Assembly: GCA_905220665.1 (NCBI GenBank)
Contig: CAJNAR010000015.1
Coordinates: forward strand, 124,001-188,000
Origin: Albugo candida
Taxonomy: Eukaryota > Oomycota > Peronosporomycetes > Albuginales > Albuginaceae
DNA: 64,000 bases
Reading direction: 5' to 3'
Shown here: piece after piece, positions 42,722 through 52,620 of the stretch
Position numbering within the stretch: position 1 is the stretch's first letter
How the letters are laid out: each line of letters opens with the position of its first letter
Program-made: the position numbers and the translations under genes
The notes under the pieces: generated by a model
Database searches by the model: none
Seen by the model: the letters and a program-made list of their open reading frames with translations, nothing else
Told to the model about the DNA's origin: nothing

Positions 42722-43952
42722 ATGGCGCTGCAAGCATTAAGCACCAAATTTCTCACGCTTTTGCGCAATCACCCAGACTCTATTACTGACACTGAAGTGC
42801 GCGAATACTTTGATAATGAAGGCAGTGGAGAGTACGAAAAACTTCCGCCAATTATAAATACGCTTATGGGTGAAGTAAGACTACAATTCCATCATTTTCA
42901 TGTATGCTCTTATTGAACTTATGGGCAGGGAAGAATCAAGTTATTTCAAAAAGGAGCATCTATTTCGTATGCGATCGTCGCACAGGAAGAAGCAGAACGA
43001 CTCCGCGGCTTAACGTTCGTCCACGCCAACTCATGGCTCAATAATTCACCTCCTGTCTTCCTATAATAACTAGTGTGGAGCAACGTGTCATTTTGGGCGA
43101 AATCGAGCGCGCTGGAAACAAAGGCATCTGGACGCGTGATATCAAAATGCAATCGAACATCGCACAGGTGAGGTTCACAACGTGACCGGATCATGCAAAC
43201 GCTCATTCTTTCATAGCAAGTCGTGGTCAAAACCCTCCACTTACTGGAGTCGCGGCAGCTCATAAAATCTGTCAAATCCATCAGTAGCAAAAATAAAAAG
43301 CTGTACATGTTATTCGATCTCGGTACCACAAACGACCATCACTCCGGATAATTGACTAAAATTACATTTGTATCAGTTCCATCCACAGAAATTACCGGCG
43401 GGCCGTGGTATAATGAGCAAGAATTCGATCATGTTTTCATCAATACACTGAGCACATTCGTTTACGAAGTCATCAAAGCATCGGTGCGTGAAGCCCAAAT
43501 TGTTAATTCCCGTTCCTGACATCCGCAGGGTATGAGTACGCTGAAAGCCATCACAGATAAAGTGCATGCTTCGGGAATCTCCAAAGTGGCGTTGGGCTCC
43601 GAAGAGATTCGCTCGATCCTTCAGACTTTGATATATGACGGCCGAATCGAACAAGTTCGTTCTGTGTCCCTCAAACCGACGGTAAATAACACTGTGGGAA
43701 AAGTCTTTGCTGAACGCTGAGAGTGATTGTAGAGCAATGAAGTCAACTATAAAGTCACGCAACAGATAACGACAATGAATTATCTTTCAGAAACACCCTG
43801 TGGCGTTTGTCCGGTACGTTTGGAATGGATTTCAAATTGATACTGATGGAATGAGGCAGGTGTTTGAGCAATGTCGAGAAGGCAATGTTATATCGCCGCG
43901 TTCTTGCTTGTATATCACAAAATGGCTTGATCTAAAAGATGGCGGGATTTAA
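42722..43952 (+). CDS. POLR3F: RNA polymerase III subunit RPC34 (RPC6/POLR3F)
   Basis: This winged-helix subunit helps Pol III bind TFIIIB and open promoters of tRNA and 5S genes. Eight exons: 42722-42874, 42929-43014, 43074-43167, 43217-43322, 43377-43483, 43529-43681, 43733-43813 and 43860-43952. They give 290 residues in frame. Motifs: GRIKLFQKGASISYAIV; GEIERAGNKGIWTRDIKM; SRQLIKSVKSISSKNKKLYM; TGGPWYNEQEFD; GISKVALGSEEIRSILQTLI; and the Cys-rich end CGVCPVFEQC followed by SCLYITKWL, which in human matches the iron-sulfur region. The start is ATG 42722; an earlier in-frame ATG at 42683 would lie over the promoter CCAAT boxes. It ends 30 bp from the convergent TMEM209 stop. Confidence 0.93.
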
Positions 43953-43982
43953 AAAAGGTTGAAAACTGTAGCGTGTTTAGAG

Positions 43983-45800
43983 CTATTTCGAGACTTGAAA
44001 AACATGGTCGAGGACGCGATGGAGATTGATACTTTCCAGGTAGCCCTGACAGGTGACGCGATGAGATCTAAGTACATTGGAATAAAATTTCTACGTACCG
44101 CTTTCATTTTCTTGACTGCGTGAAGAAAGACGATGATCGCATGGAAACAATTCTCTTCGCCCTACAAAAGAATCAACTACATTCAATCGCGTTGGAATCG
44201 TTGTGAATTATAGAATTCTCTCACCGGAACGACCTCATACACTGTTCCTTTCGCCATCACTTTAAAGTGTGGCGGATTCGATACTGTCTGTACCAAACAA
44301 ATACGATTTCGGAATCGAGACGACAATGGAACCCAGAGTCCTTTATTTAGGAAATAGGACTTCCAGAACGGGCGATCGCGCTCATTGTCTGCTGGCAAAA
44401 GGTTATCCAACATACAGCAAAACACATTCATCAATATTTCTGCATCCGATGGAAGGGATTCTGTCCACTGTTTGCCTAAAGACAATTTGTTAAAGACCAG
44501 TACTTGTAAACGTTTGCTCCAACCTTTCCATGAGAATCCAGATTTCCACCGATAGCGATTCAAATTCCTATCTTTCGATAACAGAATCAGCCGCTCGAGG
44601 ACGTACTGCTGTCGGTCCAAAGACACGTATTCAGTGGAGCTTGGATCACCGACTTTGAGATACTTTTCAAACTATAGAATTGCTTTGATGAGTATCTTCA
44701 CAACATCATTGTCACTTACGTACACTCATATGCTCATCAAGAAGATAGACAGCTCGTTCGGATGAGTAAAAGTACGGGTCTTTAGCAAAGTGTTGAACCA
44801 TATCAGCTAGCGTTGCATTTGTGAGCTGCCGCGAGTTGCCAGGTGGAGACAAGATCGCTTGTGATGGAGCACGACGTAACAGCACATCTGTCATGATACC
44901 ACACTTATTGAGCTCTTGAACATTATTCAAGAGAGCTTCCATCACGTCTTTCAGGTGGAATGCTAATAAACGGCGAAGATTACGACAATACAAATGCATA
45001 AACATATCCAATCCCCAATTCTCCAGCAGCTTCCATGCGATTTGAGGATCTGAAGTGGTGTGAAGTGCATCTGACTCCTTATCCTGAAACTTGCGGTTTT
45101 TGTGGCGTGGATCATAATCGGACGCTTGATACAGCCGTGGTACTGCGACGGCATTCCCGTAGACACCAAATGTTTCTGGAGTATACGAAGTCGCGAAAAT
45201 GGAGCCGGAATCTACGCTTTGCGTTTCGTTCGCACTTCTCAAACTCTGCAAACAGCTGTTGACGTCATCGGTGGTCTCCCTGTCGAAGAATGAGCGTCTT
45301 AGATTTAGTGTAGATCGATGCTGGTCATCTTGGCGCTCTTGTTCTCGTTTTCGTTGCCTGGCTTGCTGGTAGCTGGAAGGACCTGTGAGATTTAATAACG
45401 TATCGTATGCGTTGGATAGAGGCTCTGGAAGAAAGCTGGGTGCCTGGAGTTTGCAATACTAAATGGACATAAAATTAGGAATGTTTCATTGCGTTGAAAA
45501 GCGCACCATCTTATATTTGTCCCAGAATTCCTCTGCTTGTACGAGACAGCAACGAATGCAGCAAGCGATCGCCACTAATAGAATCATATGACCTGAAAGG
45601 GCAGAAATGCACGCGACGAAAGATAAACTCCATTGGCCTGTGAGTACTCGAATGGGTGATGGTAGTGAGAATGCCAAGATTACTGATAGTAGAAATGACC
45701 AGTAGCCCAATGTCGTGTTATATGTTTGTAGCTTTTTGGTGCGAATCGCATCTGCTTCTAGAATTTCTAAATAATTTGCTGCGTCGGCTTTCGTGGTCAT
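43983..45800 (-). CDS. TMEM209: TMEM209-like nuclear envelope protein
   Basis: Five exons: 45800-45507, 45458-44724, 44671-44225, 44161-44099 and 44045-43983, giving 533 residues (human 561). Two membrane segments lie near the N-terminus (LGYWSFLLSVILAFSL and a following MILLVAIACCIRCC region). A polar linker with GPSSYQQARQRKREQERQ follows. The conserved C-terminal domain has NWGLDMFMHLYCRNLRRLL, YRWKSGFSWKGW, DAEILMNVFCCMLDNLLP, NPPHFKVM and FHAIIVFLHAVKK, matching the human layout as I recall it. Human TMEM209 sits at the nuclear envelope/nuclear pore with unclear function. The ATG at 45800 precedes TKADAANYLEILEADA; a longer upstream frame exists but lacks support. Confidence 0.82.
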
Positions 45801-46484
45801 CGCACTTGCTTGCAAAACCGAACTTATCGTTAGTTTGCATTGACATATTGAAACATTAATCAGGAGCCGCTGAATAGGATAGACACACTGATCATCAACG
45901 TGTCTAAAAGCAATTGTGACATGGTCGACCGTCAATATGACGAATTACATCTTACTCTAGGATGATCTTGAACTACTACTCGTTCGAATATTCGCTAACA
46001 CTAGATTTAATTCTTTGTATTTCCGCGCTTATTCCGTATCTTTCTCGCGACCGATCCTATACTTTTTGAGAAATGATGCCACATCGAATGTCACCAAGTG
46101 TATGTACATACCGTCACATTTAAAACGACCAGCCAAACTATTGCGAATTCAGTTATCAGTTGACCGTGAGATATGATTCCATCAAGACAAAGAATCTTTG
46201 GCCAAGATTGGAAGTGCATTGATCATATACACTGCCTTACAAATTAGTTTGAATTGTAGTGAGTCAAATCAGCAAAAGTCAGGAGGGCCATTCTTACTGT
46301 CAAGCAGGAGGGAATCGTGAAGATAAATGATATGTACTCTTACTCAAAGTAGAGATAGTAAACATTCAACAGAGTCTCACACCGTAGAATGAATAAAAAG
46401 CAATCCTTTTACATCGGTCTCGTTGTCAAGAGATTAAACGGCATGCGCTCAAATAAAGCAACTTGAGCTGATTAATTGCGATAT
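45801..46484. other. gene-poor stretch
   Basis: Promoter side of TMEM209, then AT-rich sequence without recognisable genes up to the Copia fragment. Confidence 0.5.
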
Positions 46485-46736
46485 ACCATCAAGCAATATC
46501 TGGAGGAGGTCGAAGGCTATCCTTGCAATAACGAAGGAATGATTTACATCATTGACAAAGCATTCTATCAATTACGTCAATCTGGAAGGGAGTGGAATGC
46601 CGGAGTGAATCGCTGGTTCATTAACTATGGATTTATACAATGTGAGACAGAACCGTGTCTCCACTTCTACAATCATGATGGCGAATTTACTATTGTACTT
46701 CTTCATGTGGACGACATTTTATGCGCAACCACATGA
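46485..46736 (+). mobile_element. Copia-type retrotransposon reverse transcriptase fragment, left arm
   Basis: The frame reads TIKQYLEEVEGYPCNNEG, YIIDKAFYQLRQSGREW and the catalytic motif LLHVDDILCATT (xVDD), typical of Ty1/Copia reverse transcriptase. It is only about 80 residues and cut at both ends. No LTR, integrase or RNase H is seen. Substitutions such as YQLRQ for the usual YGLRQ suggest decay. It forms one arm of an inverted repeat with the next element. Confidence 0.85.
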
Positions 46737-46945
46737 AGAAGTACAATAGTAAATTCGCCATCGTAATTGTAGAAGTAGAGACACGGTTCTGTCTTAAATC
46801 CATATTCAATAAATCAGTGATTCACTTCGGTATTCCACTCGCTTCCAGATTGACGTAATCCGTAGAGTGCTTTGTCAATGATGTAAACCATTCCTTCGTT
46901 TTTGCAAGGATAGCCTTCGACCTCCTCCAGATATTGCTTGATGGT
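46485..46945. repeat. long inverted repeat (arms 226 and 217 bp, 18-bp spacer)
   Basis: 46485-46710 and 46729-46945 are reverse complements of each other at roughly 90% identity, with one short gap. The join is abrupt: CTTCATGTGG, an 18-bp spacer, then CCACATGAAG. Both arms derive from the same Copia reverse transcriptase region, so this is a head-to-head pair of fragments. Confidence 0.85.
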
Positions 46946-47170
46946 CAAAGGGGCATTGAGATAAGCTGTATTGATGTCGCCCTGATAGATTGTTAGGTCT
47001 TGTAAGATGCACACCGCAATAAGCATCCTGAATGTGGCCATTCGTGCCACAAGGGAGAAGGTACCCATGAAATTGATACCGGGCCTCTGCTTATGCCCTC
47101 TCGCCACAACTCTTGCCTTGAACCTCACCACATAGCCTAGTTGATCTATCTTCGGATCGAAAACCCACAT
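46729..47170 (-). mobile_element. Copia-type reverse transcriptase fragment, right arm and upstream part
   Basis: On the minus strand the frame from 47170 reads MWVFDPKIDQLG, RFKARVVARGHKQRPGINF, TFSLVARMATFRMLI, GDINTAYLNAPL and then the same EEVEGYPCKNEG and YGLRQSGSEW region as the left arm. This is the N-terminal half of a Copia reverse transcriptase. A frame break near 46815 ends it; the part nearest the spacer repeats the left arm. It is non-functional: no complete polymerase or LTR. Confidence 0.85.
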
Positions 47171-47299
47171 CGTTCTGATATTTTGTTGTCCACTTGGGAT
47201 ATCCGAACGCGGAATCTTAAGCTGTGAATTTCATCGCGTTATGCTCTTCTTAACGGCTACTCCGCTGTTTGTGCCAATGCACAATAACGATCGGTACTA

Positions 47300-47950
47300 C
47301 AGTATGGAGATGACCTCTTCCGAAAGTATTCTAAAGCAAAGGGTGTGAACTGAGACCGATGGTGCAGCCAGGGTATCCACGACAGCATCAAGCATCTCGA
47401 TACCTTTTCGGTGCTGGATGGAAGCAATTTCGAATGTTTGACATGTCGGAAGGGATGCCCCGAGCGTGACCGCCTCTTATCGCTGGAAATTTTTAATGAT
47501 TACGAAGATTGGACAATTACGAATGACCACTACGCGATCACTATCGTAAGCAATGCGCCCTTTAAAGATGGTAGAAATTCGGAAAGAGCGAATTTGATAG
47601 ATATGTTTTGCGGCTTACAACAGCAAGTTGGAGCTCGAGCCCATTTGTTCACGTTTCCAGCCATTTATGATTCAACAATAGAGTGTTCGAAATGAGAACT
47701 AGAGAATTTTACAAAAGTAAAGCTGAACGAAAAAAGCGACGAGGCAAAATTCGTAGGACTAAGGATCGACCAAGCTTATCAAAGGCGCAGAATTGCGTCC
47801 TGGCTTATCGAAATTGGAGAATCGTTCGCCGGCGAGCGTGGATACAAGGTTATATCCTTGAAAACGACTGATACGATGGTAGCGGCCGACAAATTCTATA
47901 AGAGCAAGGGATATCGTGTGGCACAACCCAAATCATTTGCAATGTTTAGT
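47300..47950 (+). pseudogene. broken relative of the LCMT-GNAT fusion gene
   Basis: From about 47300 the sequence resembles the last exon of the gene at 8581-10343 in the opposite orientation. Recognisable pieces, in shifting frames, are GWKQFRMFDM, then RDRLLSLEIFNDYEDWTITN, NAPFKDGRNSERANLIDMF and CGLQQQVGARAHLFTFPAI. After a deletion of part of the GNAT domain come pieces matching AYQRR, GESFAGERGYKVISLKTTD and AADKFYKSKGYRVAQ. Stops and at least three frameshifts prevent translation. The methyltransferase N-terminal exons are absent, so a retrocopy cannot be told from a genomic duplication. It lies next to the Copia fragments, which may have moved or captured it (inference). Confidence 0.85.
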
Positions 47951-50077
47951 TTGCTTTACTTTGGTACATCGAAGACCCAAAATATTCTTCTTGCTGACGA
48001 ATTGCGCTGTTCTCCCTTTTACACTAACTGCATATAGCTACAAGCCAATCGCGAGATGATTTGTAATCCAATACAACAGCAGGGGTACCGAGTTCGTTAT
48101 GTATGTTGTATGGTCACAATAATCTATCAATCAGTGCATTTGCTTCAATTGTTTGGATAGGGAAGAAACGAATCATATGATTACACGAAATTACTGATGG
48201 GACTGTGGAGAAAAATCCGGGATCGCTCTGTAGGAATTAGATAACGGGAGCTAATGCATTTTTAATGATAAGGATAATCTTTTGTAGCGGCTCAAACGTG
48301 AGTCTACTTTATTTCGCTTTTATTGAGAGATCTGAACGACGCATCACCAAACAAAATTGAGTGTGGGTAGAAGTGGAAGCGCTTACGGGAAGCAGGAGTA
48401 AAACACACGGGATCCTAGCTATCCAGTACGTTGTATGTCGTGGAAAGGAGCAGATATGCTCATGGAAATTATCTAGACATGGAGGATGCAAAAGATGCGT
48501 GCACGAAGATGAGGCTTTGATGTCATGCATCAAACATCCCCAAATAACAGGGCGAGTGCGAGAAATATGAAATGGGTACATTGACCCTTGTCATGGTGAC
48601 AGTGAGTGACAAATTCTGTTCTACATCCATCGATTTTTTAAGAGTGGAATGAAAGCGAAGACTTCGATGCTGGCTGTCTCGAGACGCCGTATCGTTAATG
48701 ACATTTTATACTTAACCCTCTTTTCTTTCTGACTTTACCCCGTGGTCCACAGAAGCAAGCACAAAGAAGCTATGTTGTTGAATTAAAGTAGCTGAGCAAG
48801 TATCGTTTCGTACTATGATTCCGGATGACTTCATGTAAGCTCTTTGCATGGTGAGTAGATATATATGATCAGTCCCGTTTCCTCGCCATGGTAGATGCAC
48901 ACAATATCTACGAAGAACAAAAGACCGGATCGATATCTCCAACCGATGTTCATGCGTAGATCACGACTGAGTGAGACCACACAACGCATAAGATGTATGA
49001 AAGCCTAGCGAGCAAAAATCCAATGAACGAGGCCATGTGCCGTGCTCATATGGTTGTAACACAGCGTCGACCTTAATTGTATCTTCCCGAATGTGAAATA
49101 CCGTCACAAATAAATATGTTCTCTTTTGTTCGCTTGCTGAGGCCTATCAATTAAAAAAAGATACTTCCGACACTCATTGTGAAGAGATAGATCTTGTTTT
49201 TGTTATCCTTCTAGACAAGATATCGATCGCAACGGAACGAGTTCATTCTTTTGTCATTCGAAACGTCAAGCCACGCCCATCAACACAGCACCCATCTTAT
49301 AAGCCTTCCTCACTGATGGCAGTTCTTCGTCAAAAGAGTCGTGTACGTTCGATGTCTCAATATCTTCTCACAACTTGACATCAAATGAAGCGTATGCAAA
49401 CAATGGAAATTGCTTTGGTCTATTGTTATCACAATTCGAATCGGTTTAGAAACAAACTTGTATTATGGGTACTCTTTACGCTTGGTCTTATGATCCCTAT
49501 CGACCGATTATGATTGCGTGGACGTTCATTCTTATTTTCTATTGCATAGGGCAATGAATTCGATTGCTCGCGGTAATGTGATAATAAATGACATTTGTAA
49601 TTGTCACTACTTTTGATTTTTGTGGCTTTGGAGCCATATTGTACTGATTGTGCTGAACGATTGTCTCGCTCGACAGCCTCTTTCAGCTACGAAAGATACA
49701 GCAAATACAAATTTCTAGTAAACTTGGAGCTTAATTACACATTTCTAATCGTCAGCTTTGAATCTTCCACCATCATAAGTCGTATTTATAAGGTAAGGAA
49801 GGTAACCAGATAAAGTGTGATGAAATTCTTGACACGAACATCCCACCAAACTGAATCTAGTTTTGAATCTGGCGACATACGACTTCTATTCATTCTCGGC
49901 CAATCCAATCCGCGTAATAAAAATAAGAATGGGTGAAGTCGTTGAGACCTGGTTACGGGAGAGAGCTAAAGTTTGATCAGGTCCTTAGTTCACTTAACTG
50001 TTATCCTGAGCTTTGCATATCTTATCTGATGTCAGTTATTATATCAGTCCACAACAGTCGTCACTTGGAAAGTTATA
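47951..50077. other. gene-poor stretch of 2.1 kb
   Basis: No gene, repeat or RNA recognised; AT-rich with frequent stops. The last 100 bp or so should hold the promoter of the cystatin-like gene. Confidence 0.5.
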
Positions 50078-50917
50078 ATGAAGTACAAAATGAATGCTAA
50101 TTTTCTTGCATTTGCGTCGGTCATCCTAAACGCTATAGCAAGCCCAGAAGTTTTGCCAGGTGGGTGGAAAGATAATAAAGTCGATGCGGAGTCGGAAAGT
50201 CGTTTAATGCGCGTTCTTACGAGCGCTTCGACCTCATCCAACGTTTTGGTGCCGTCAATGTGTATTAACAAGGTTGTATCGGTTAAGAGTCAAGTCGTCG
50301 CCGGGATGAGTTACGAGTACAAAGTTGAAGGATGTAATGCTGAATCCGACTTGGGACTGCAAAAGTGTGTCACGTGCGAAAAGCCAAAGGTGTACGTCGT
50401 TTTGATATACGAGAGAGTATGGGAACATGCTGAAGAGCTGATTTCGATCAGCGAAGAACCGGATGATTTGACGAATAAAAGTGCGGACAGTGGCCAGGAA
50501 TCAGAAAGCGCACATATGGAGCCGGAGACGAATGGAATCAACGATGAAGAAAAAGCGCAGATTGCGGATTGGGTCTCTCAAAATAAATTAAATCGTTACG
50601 GTGATCAGGATGGTACATCTTATGCTGGCGGAAATCCACTTTTTGATGAGAATGCGGGAAAATTTATCGATTATTATGACTACATGCTTGACAAGTTTCC
50701 AACACGGCCATGGAGGCATACAGTTGTGCGAGCTCAATCATCCGTATCGAATGACAGCCTTCAGTTTATGGCTGAGACCGAAGGTAAAAACAAATGGACA
50801 TTTGGTGTATCGGCAATTCTGGTGGCTAGTGTTTTTGGAGCAGTAGTTGCTATGGTAATGGTCTTTCGCACGCAGAGGACTCAACGACGTCACGCGTATG
50901 CGTCGATCTCAGGCTGA
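50078..50917 (+). CDS. cystatin-like cysteine protease inhibitor with a C-terminal membrane anchor, copy 1
   Basis: The 279-residue protein has a signal peptide (about 1-22, NANFLAFASVILNAIAS), then a cystatin-like domain. The domain shows a GG pair at 28-29, the inhibitory loop QVVAG at 72-76 followed by MSYEYKVEGC, and a VW at 114-115 where cystatins carry the second hairpin. Cystatins block papain-like proteases; oomycete EPIC cystatins are known to target plant apoplastic proteases. A linker of about 120 residues rich in acidic and polar residues, with PTRPWRHTVVRAQ, leads to one membrane helix (about 241-263) and a short basic tail ending AYASISG. The predicted topology is inhibitor outside, tail in the cytosol. 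Four extra cysteines (62, 86, 97, 100) could form two disulfides. It has a single exon. The paralogue is at 63167-64000. Confidence 0.8.
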   Translation: MKYKMNANFLAFASVILNAIASPEVLPGGWKDNKVDAESESRLMRVLTSASTSSNVLVPSMCINKVVSVKSQVVAGMSYEYKVEGCNAESDLGLQKCVTCEKPKVYVVLIYERVWEHAEELISISEEPDDLTNKSADSGQESESAHMEPETNGINDEEKAQIADWVSQNKLNRYGDQDGTSYAGGNPLFDENAGKFIDYYDYMLDKFPTRPWRHTVVRAQSSVSNDSLQFMAETEGKNKWTFGVSAILVASVFGAVVAMVMVFRTQRTQRRHAYASISG

Positions 50918-52620
50918 GACATTCTTTTTGGCTGCCGGAATGACCGCAATATATTTCGACCGAATAAGGTCGTATTTTTTACTGCTTGAAACGCATGAAA
51001 ATGACTATCACATCGTTCTGCGAGTTATATAAAAGGTTCATCAGATTTCATAACTTCTGTAACTCTTCTGTATTCACGTAGAAAGCTATATCGAGCAAAA
51101 AAGCGTCCGCAGACAATGCCTGTAGAATTCCATCGCTGCAACATTCCACTGCTTTCATGTCAAAGAGAATCGCGCTTAAAATCATCGCCCGTACCACACT
51201 GCACATACAATTACAATTCACAATGATATCTTGGTTTCGTTTCGAAACGGAATGTTGTTGTCATGATGCATTATAGCGCCAACTCCACTTTCTTCAACCT
51301 GCAGCTTGCTTTGCGATTATGATCATCAGCCATTTATTGTGTAGTTACTAGCACGATTTGTTCAAGGATCAGTCTGACGTGTAGACATATGCTTAACAAT
51401 TGTATCGCGCCCAGGTTTCTTCGGCGCTGTTCCTCCACTCCATTTTCAATGCAATTGTGCCGATGAATGCATCCTCACAATTGCAATGTCATCGCCGAAA
51501 CATATAAATTTCCTAACCAGTTATCAGATATCTGTCAGATATACAAAAGTTCACAATTTGCACATCAGTAAGGCTGTACTTTTCATACAATTAACAAGTG
51601 TGCTTCACTATGGTCGCTTAGTCAATAATTCAGGATATATATGAAGCGATGGTGAAACAAAGTGCTCGCTTTCTTCCATTGATGCCCCTCGGATATATTG
51701 TACTTGATTGACGAGAAAACGCTACCTAAAGTATATCAATATCATCTTCAAACTGAATGAACTCATAATACATGGAGCTATCAAGCGTAGATTCTGTTCC
51801 TGTTTTGAGAATACATAGTGGGAGCTTTTGACTGCTATCTCGTCTGTGTACATCAAATACCCGGTCTTGAATCTATTGAACGGTGATTACATATCGATAT
51901 GAATGGAGAGTCTGGTGAATACGTTTCCAACATGGTCAATCGCGCTCATTCAACCTGTATTGCAGAGCATTACCTCCCGAATCAAACTTCTCAGCAGCAG
52001 CGCTATTTTGGATCCGAATGTCACTTGGTCCATATGTGTCGTATGGACTGTAAACGTACAACTGATCTAAATAGCGTGTTTGTTCATATCCAAACAGAAT
52101 TTCCGAAGATTTGAACTCTGGAGATCTAATTGGATTTGAGAGCATGCAATTTTCATTCGAACAGGTATAACCTTTAAGAGCTGGAATCATAAATGGTACG
52201 ATGGTATTTTACGCAATATGAAACACTTGTCATCGATAGTATACAGATCAGAGCATTTCTCCTTCTCGATCACTGTTATGCATGCAATACAATACTTTTA
52301 ACAAGAGCATTTTTACACTATCGATCGATTTCGAACGTTCAAGTAGCTTTGCGGTTACTTCTCACCAGACTTTATCGAAGATATCAGCGCGTTTATACGG
52401 TGATGAAAAGAGTGTATACCAAGGCGGCTACAGTGTACCAATGTATACTGCTAACGTAACATTCAGTTTCGGACAAGTGCGAATAACACCGAGTGTGTAC
52501 ACTACACTGCGAGAGATTGGATCAAGAAGCTCAACTATTGGTTGAAAACAAGCTCTACATTCGTGATATTTCTGATTGGAGTCATGTGGTACCATCAAGT
52601 GGGTACCGAATCAAAAGCCA
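50918..52620. other. gene-poor stretch
   Basis: No gene recognised. Any 5' exon of the FIRRM-like gene that follows would lie in the last few hundred bases, but I cannot identify one. Confidence 0.45.

Noticed and set aside
51000..52500. Short frames upstream of the FIRRM-like gene as candidate 5' exons
   Set aside because: No frame-compatible donor leading into 52621 gave a recognisable N-terminus, so I kept the in-frame ATG.
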